DNA of 64,000 nucleotides from the NCBI RefSeq assembly GCF_023169885.1, contig NZ_AP025516.1, positions 2,831,501-2,895,500 on the forward strand, given 5' to 3'. Position numbers and translations under genes: made by a program. Shown here piece after piece: positions 60,742 through 64,000 of this stretch (the stretch's first letter is position 1; every line of letters begins with the position of its first letter). This stretch comes from Desulfofustis limnaeus (GTDB lineage Bacteria > Desulfobacterota > Desulfobulbia > Desulfobulbales > Desulfocapsaceae). Under the pieces are notes generated by a model, which did not search any database, had not been told where the DNA came from, and was given only the letters and a program-made list of their open reading frames with translations.

Positions 60742-61305
60742 TCAGATCTTTGAGTCGTTCGAGAAGATTGCTGCAATCTCCTCGGCACCGTTGACTCTGG
60801 ATGGTGCGAGATCCAGCTTTCGCTTTGCCAGCATCTGCAGTCCCTTTTGCAGATCGCTGAAATAGCTTCGGGTTTTCAGTTTGAAACGAAGCATGATCTC
60901 CACCTTGTGGGTTCGTCCGTACTTCTCGATGGTGCGCAGCACTTCCCGGTGAAAGGCGAGAATGTCCGGTTCTGCGACGACTCCCCCCTTTTCCAGCGCC
61001 GCGTGCCGCAGGGCGTCCATCGCTGCAGGGATATCGATGGCCATCGGACATTGGATGGAGCAGGTATTACAGCTGACGCACACCCAGATGGTCGAACAGG
61101 TCAGGGCCTGGTCCTCAAGGCCCAGCTGAACGAGCCGCAGTACCCGGTTTGGAAGAAGATCCATGGCCCCGGTAAACGGGCATCCACTCGCGCAGCTTTG
61201 ACAATGAAGGCAAAGGTTTACGTTCACCCCGCAGCGAGCCGACAGGCGCCGGGATGAATTGCCGTTGAGGTTCCGGTCTTGCCGTAAGGGATAGTCTTGG
61301 CTCAT
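60742..61305 (-). CDS. Second HdrC paralogue
   Basis: 187 residues, the same length as the HdrC at 21074-21637. Ferredoxin motifs CLHCQSCASGC and CVSCNTCSIQC, with the shared C-terminal pattern YFSDLQKGLQMLAKRKL. It presumably works with the HdrB paralogue downstream. It is the third gene of a unit starting with the kinase at the window edge and the hybrid at 61599. Confidence 0.88.
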   Translation of the reverse strand: MSQDYPLRQDRNLNGNSSRRLSARCGVNVNLCLHCQSCASGCPFTGAMDLLPNRVLRLVQLGLEDQALTCSTIWVCVSCNTCSIQCPMAIDIPAAMDALRHAALEKGGVVAEPDILAFHREVLRTIEKYGRTHKVEIMLRFKLKTRSYFSDLQKGLQMLAKRKLDLAPSRVNGAEEIAAIFSNDSKI

Positions 61306-61558
61306 GGCGCTGTGATCCGCGAATGGTCGGTGCGGGGAAACGGTATTCAGCTTCTGCAGGAAGGATCCGTATCTCCGTTTCCCCGCCCATGGTATTACAT
61401 TGTCTCACGCGCAAGCAAAAGGGGCAAAGAAAATATGCTGCTCAAGACGGAGACCACCGCGGCCGGCTTCGGTAGCGTTGATCGGCGCAAGGGGTTTCCC
61501 CAAGTCACTCCGGGGTCACTGTCCGTCGCGAACCACCGGCTCGTGGCGGGTTGCGGGA

Positions 61559-61588
61559 CCTGGAGTTCTCTTTCAAAAAAACTCCAGG
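61559..61588 (-). terminator. Stem-loop after the receiver-kinase gene
   Basis: CCTGGAGT pairs perfectly with ACTCCAGG across a T-rich loop, 11 nt beyond the stop of the 61599 gene. On the minus strand no U-tract follows, so it may attenuate rather than fully end transcription before hdrC2. Confidence 0.4.
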
Positions 61589-61598
61589 CAAAAAAGAG

Positions 61599-63071
61599 TC
61601 AGATGGAGACCAGCGGCAACAACACGGTAAACGTGCTGCCCGAACCGGGCGTGCTGCTCACCTTAATACTGCCGTGATGGGCCTCGACGATGCTTTTGAC
61701 GATGGCCAGTCCGAGCCCGGTACCGACAATGGTCCGGGTGTTCTGGTCATTGACCCGGTAAAACCGGTCGAAGATCCGCTTCAGGTCGTCGGCACCGATG
61801 CCGTACCCCTGATCCTGCACCGAGAGCCGCACGTATTCGTTTTCCACCGTGGCGGTCACGGTGACCGTGGTGTTTTCCGGTGAATATTTGATGGCGTTGG
61901 TCACCAGATTGGTAATCACTTCTTCCATGTTGCGCTGGTTGGCCAATACCGGGGGGAGCGATTCGGGCTGGCGCAGTTCGATAGTGATGTTTTTTCGGCG
62001 ACCGTTTTCCGCATGAAAAGAGACCTGCTCGCGCAGAATCTCGTTCATCTTCACCGCCGATTTCTCGTTGGCGATCAACCCGGACTCAAGCCGGGACAAA
62101 TCGAGCAGTTCCGAGACCATGGTAGTCAGTCCGGACATCTTCTCGGAGACCCGGCCGAGGATTTCCCGCTGTTTGTCGGTCAACTCGCCGGCCAACCCGT
62201 CGAGGAGCACTTTGATCTGCATCATCATCGAGTTCATCGGGCTGCGCACTTCGTGGCAAACCATGGAGACAAAGTCGGAGCGGATGCGATCAAACTCCTT
62301 GAGCGCCGTGATGTCGTTGAGCACCGTGATGGTACCGATGGTGGAGCCGTCCCGGCCGCGAAACGGTGCGCATTTAGCACGGACGATCCGCTCCCCGCTG
62401 TCGTCGCTGCACGCAATCTCTTCGGTCGGTTCGGTGAATTCATCGCTCGGCATGGTCAACGTTTGACCGATCATCTCCCGCACCTGGTCGCTGACGTGGA
62501 TCTCATCAATCAGGCGACCAAGCACCGATTCGCCATGATAGCCGATGAGGTGGAGAAAGGCCGGATTGGCCAGGACGATCCGGCGGTCCCGGTCGGTGGC
62601 CATGACCCCGTCGGTCAACCGGTTGACCATGGTGCGCAGACGCGAGTTGGTGTCGGCGATATCCTGCAAGGCCCGGTTGTACTTGATGGCTTTGGCCACC
62701 ACCGCCCGCAGTTGGTCCGGCGTAAACGGTTTGGGAATGAAGTCGAAGGCGCCACGCTTCATGGCATTGATCGAGTGCTCCAGCGTCGCATACCCGGTGA
62801 TGACGATCACCACCGTGTCAGGGTGGGCCTCCCGGACGTGGGAAAGGACCTCGAACCCGGAGAGGACAGGCATCATCAGATCCACCAGGATCACATCGAA
62901 GTGTTCCTGCTGGATCATCTGGACGCCTTCGTTGCCGTCAGCGGCCAGCGCCACCTCGAACCCCTGCTCGCTCAGCACCATCCGGCAGGCGTCGCGGATG
63001 CGAGGTTCGTCATCGACCACCAGGATCTTGGAACGAACGGGCTGTTTGACGGCGGGTATGTCCTGTTTCAT
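61599..63071 (-). CDS. Receiver-PAS-histidine kinase hybrid (second copy)
   Basis: 490 residues. Receiver with LVVDDEP and phospho-acceptor Asp64 in VILVDLMMP, a PAS domain about 150-260 (LTDGVMATDRDRRIVLANP), HisKA with His273 in MVCHEVRSPMN, and a HATPase with NLVTNAIKYSPENT and VGTGLGLAIVKS. Same architecture and similar length as the hybrid at 12533-14017. Sits between a PAS kinase and hdrCB, mirroring the central locus. Confidence 0.88.
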   Translation of the reverse strand: MKQDIPAVKQPVRSKILVVDDEPRIRDACRMVLSEQGFEVALAADGNEGVQMIQQEHFDVILVDLMMPVLSGFEVLSHVREAHPDTVVIVITGYATLEHSINAMKRGAFDFIPKPFTPDQLRAVVAKAIKYNRALQDIADTNSRLRTMVNRLTDGVMATDRDRRIVLANPAFLHLIGYHGESVLGRLIDEIHVSDQVREMIGQTLTMPSDEFTEPTEEIACSDDSGERIVRAKCAPFRGRDGSTIGTITVLNDITALKEFDRIRSDFVSMVCHEVRSPMNSMMMQIKVLLDGLAGELTDKQREILGRVSEKMSGLTTMVSELLDLSRLESGLIANEKSAVKMNEILREQVSFHAENGRRKNITIELRQPESLPPVLANQRNMEEVITNLVTNAIKYSPENTTVTVTATVENEYVRLSVQDQGYGIGADDLKRIFDRFYRVNDQNTRTIVGTGLGLAIVKSIVEAHHGSIKVSSTPGSGSTFTVLLPLVSI

Positions 63072-63086
63072 GAAACGCTCCTGTTG

Positions 63087-64000
63087 TTAACCGATCGACT
63101 CGTAAATCTCATTGCTTGACACCGTGATCCGGGGCAACTCCAACACGAAGGTGGTTCCCTCGGGACCGGTCCGGCTCACGAAGATTCGTCCCTGGTTCTC
63201 TTCCATCACCCCATAGGCCATACTCAAGCCGAGCCCGGTTCCCTTGCCGAGCCCCTTGGTGGTGAAGAACGGGTCGAAGATCTTGGACAGGTTCTCGGTG
63301 GGAATGCCGCACCCGGTGTCGGTCACTTCCAGCAGCGCCCGCTCCCCTGTTTCGTCAAGGCAGGTGGCCAGCGTCAAGGTCCCTTTCTCTTCCATGGCAT
63401 CGACGGCGTTCATGATCAGGTTGATGACCACTTGGCAGATCTGATTCTTGTCAGCGCGCACGAGGACTTCCTCGTCAGTCAGATCCCTGATCACCTCGAC
63501 GTTCATGAACAGCCGCTGATCGTGGATCAGACGCAGGCTGTCGGTAACGGCGGCGTTGAACGGAAAAACCTCTTTCGTGGCACTGGATTGACGGCTGTAA
63601 GCCAGCAGGTTCTTGACAATCTCCCGGCAACGGTCAGCATCCTCGAGGATGTAATCGAGGTTCTGGCTGAGCGGATGGTCCCGCTCCAGCTTTTCCCGCA
63701 TCAGGGTACCGTAGAGGAGGATACTGGTGAGCGGGTTGTTGATCTCGTGGGCGACGCCGGCGGCCAGCCGGCCGAGCGAGGCCATCTTTTCCGTTTGACC
63801 GATCTTGGCCTGGGCCTCCTGCAGCTTCTTCTCCACTGCCAGCTTTTCCCGCAGGTCGTTGAAGATACCCGCCGAGGCCACCTCTTCGCCATTTTCATAG
63901 ATGATCGCCGCAGTCATCTCCACCGGGATCTGATCGCCCGATTTGTTGACGATATCGACCCGGGTAATGGGCAGCTTGCCCCTGCCGCCGAGTCTCTCGT
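63087..64000 (-). CDS. PAS sensor histidine kinase, N-terminus cut by window edge
   Basis: The frame stays open past 63923 to 64000, so the true start is outside; 304 residues are visible. It begins in a PAS/PAC segment ([20 protein letters not shown]) and contains [18 protein letters not shown] (HisKA, phospho-acceptor His) and a HATPase ([17 protein letters not shown]). It is closest in this window to the kinase at 21597-23183. First visible gene of the kinase, hybrid, hdrC, hdrB unit. Confidence 0.87.
   Translation of the reverse strand, partial: ERLGGRGKLPITRVDIVNKSGDQIPVEMTAAIIYENGEEVASAGIFNDLREKLAVEKKLQEAQAKIGQTEKMASLGRLAAGVAHEINNPLTSILLYGTLMREKLERDHPLSQNLDYILEDADRCREIVKNLLAYSRQSSATKEVFPFNAAVTDSLRLIHDQRLFMNVEVIRDLTDEEVLVRADKNQICQVVINLIMNAVDAMEEKGTLTLATCLDETGERALLEVTDTGCGIPTENLSKIFDPFFTTKGLGKGTGLGLSMAYGVMEENQGRIFVSRTGPEGTTFVLELPRITVSSNEIYESIG

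Noticed and set aside
1-64000. CRISPR arrays, tRNA or rRNA genes, prophage
   Set aside because: No regularly spaced repeats, no T-loop-like segment outside coding sequence, no rRNA stretches and no phage genes were found by reading; tRNAscan or Infernal was not run.

Overview
The window (about 60% GC, densely packed, many ATGA stop/start overlaps) looks like a chromosomal stretch of an anaerobic Desulfobacterota bacterium, probably a Desulfobulbales-type sulfate reducer or sulfur disproportionator. This is inferred from gene content: a Ni carbon monoxide dehydrogenase (cooS) with a distant cooC, three sets of heterodisulfide-reductase-like (Hdr) genes, MetF/MetV methylenetetrahydrofolate reductase, many PAS/histidine kinases, sigma-54 regulation and a probable selenoprotein. 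No rRNA, tRNA, CRISPR array, phage or complete IS element was seen.

Layout. 1-3216 (+): end of a membrane Fe-S electron-transfer protein, an HdrB-like CCG protein, CooC and a small protein. 3259-6026 (-): aspartate kinase and an Old Yellow Enzyme. 6334-12488 (+): a translationally coupled four-gene operon (degenerate HATPase/acyltransferase-like protein, HisC-like aminotransferase, two xanthine-dehydrogenase-family subunits). 12533-24063 (-): the centrepiece, running metF2, PAS kinase, hdrC, hdrB, hdrA, mvhD, metV, metF, response regulator, receiver-kinase hybrid. It resembles the acetogen metVF-hdrABC-mvhD cluster but is bracketed by signalling proteins, and mvhD has an in-frame UGA exactly at the second cysteine of its CxxC motif. 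24064-24666: a control region with a 24-bp dyad and a repeat element. 24667-27945: degenerate HD protein, universal stress protein, 3-hydroxyisobutyrate-dehydrogenase-type reductase, EamA transporter. 28102-31170: DUF3786 gene between two direct repeats, an AT-rich island, a sigma-54 promoter with a three-hairpin leader before an exported protein with four WGSDERGEA-type repeats, and an exported unknown. 31240-35148 (-): sigma-54 activator with a degenerate receiver, an unknown protein, and cooS behind a promoter containing a dyad.

35461-51253 is mostly single genes for envelope stress, transport and small-molecule metabolism: SYLF lipid-binding protein, TVP38-flavoprotein-disulfide-reductase fusion, CBS proteins, methyltransferase, response regulator, acyltransferase, LysM/BON, TerB-like and GlsB proteins, YgiD-type dioxygenase, lipocalin, LysE exporter, racemase, diguanylate cyclase, isochorismatase, BASS transporter and thioesterase. 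51268-56203 (-) is a complete pyruvate/2-oxoacid dehydrogenase operon (E1 alpha, E1 beta, E2, E3). 56363-59567 (-) carries a DHH-CBS phosphoesterase, a STAS protein, a small exported protein and ychF. 59883-64000 (-) repeats the theme of the central locus: PAS kinase (cut by the window edge), receiver-kinase hybrid, hdrC and hdrB.

How it fits together (inference): CO oxidation by CooS and flavin-based electron bifurcation or confurcation by HdrABC-MvhD would feed low-potential electrons to methylene-tetrahydrofolate reduction by MetFV, with dedicated sensor kinases reading the redox or one-carbon state. The recurrence of kinase plus receiver-kinase beside hdrCB at the right edge suggests a duplicated Hdr-plus-sensor module.
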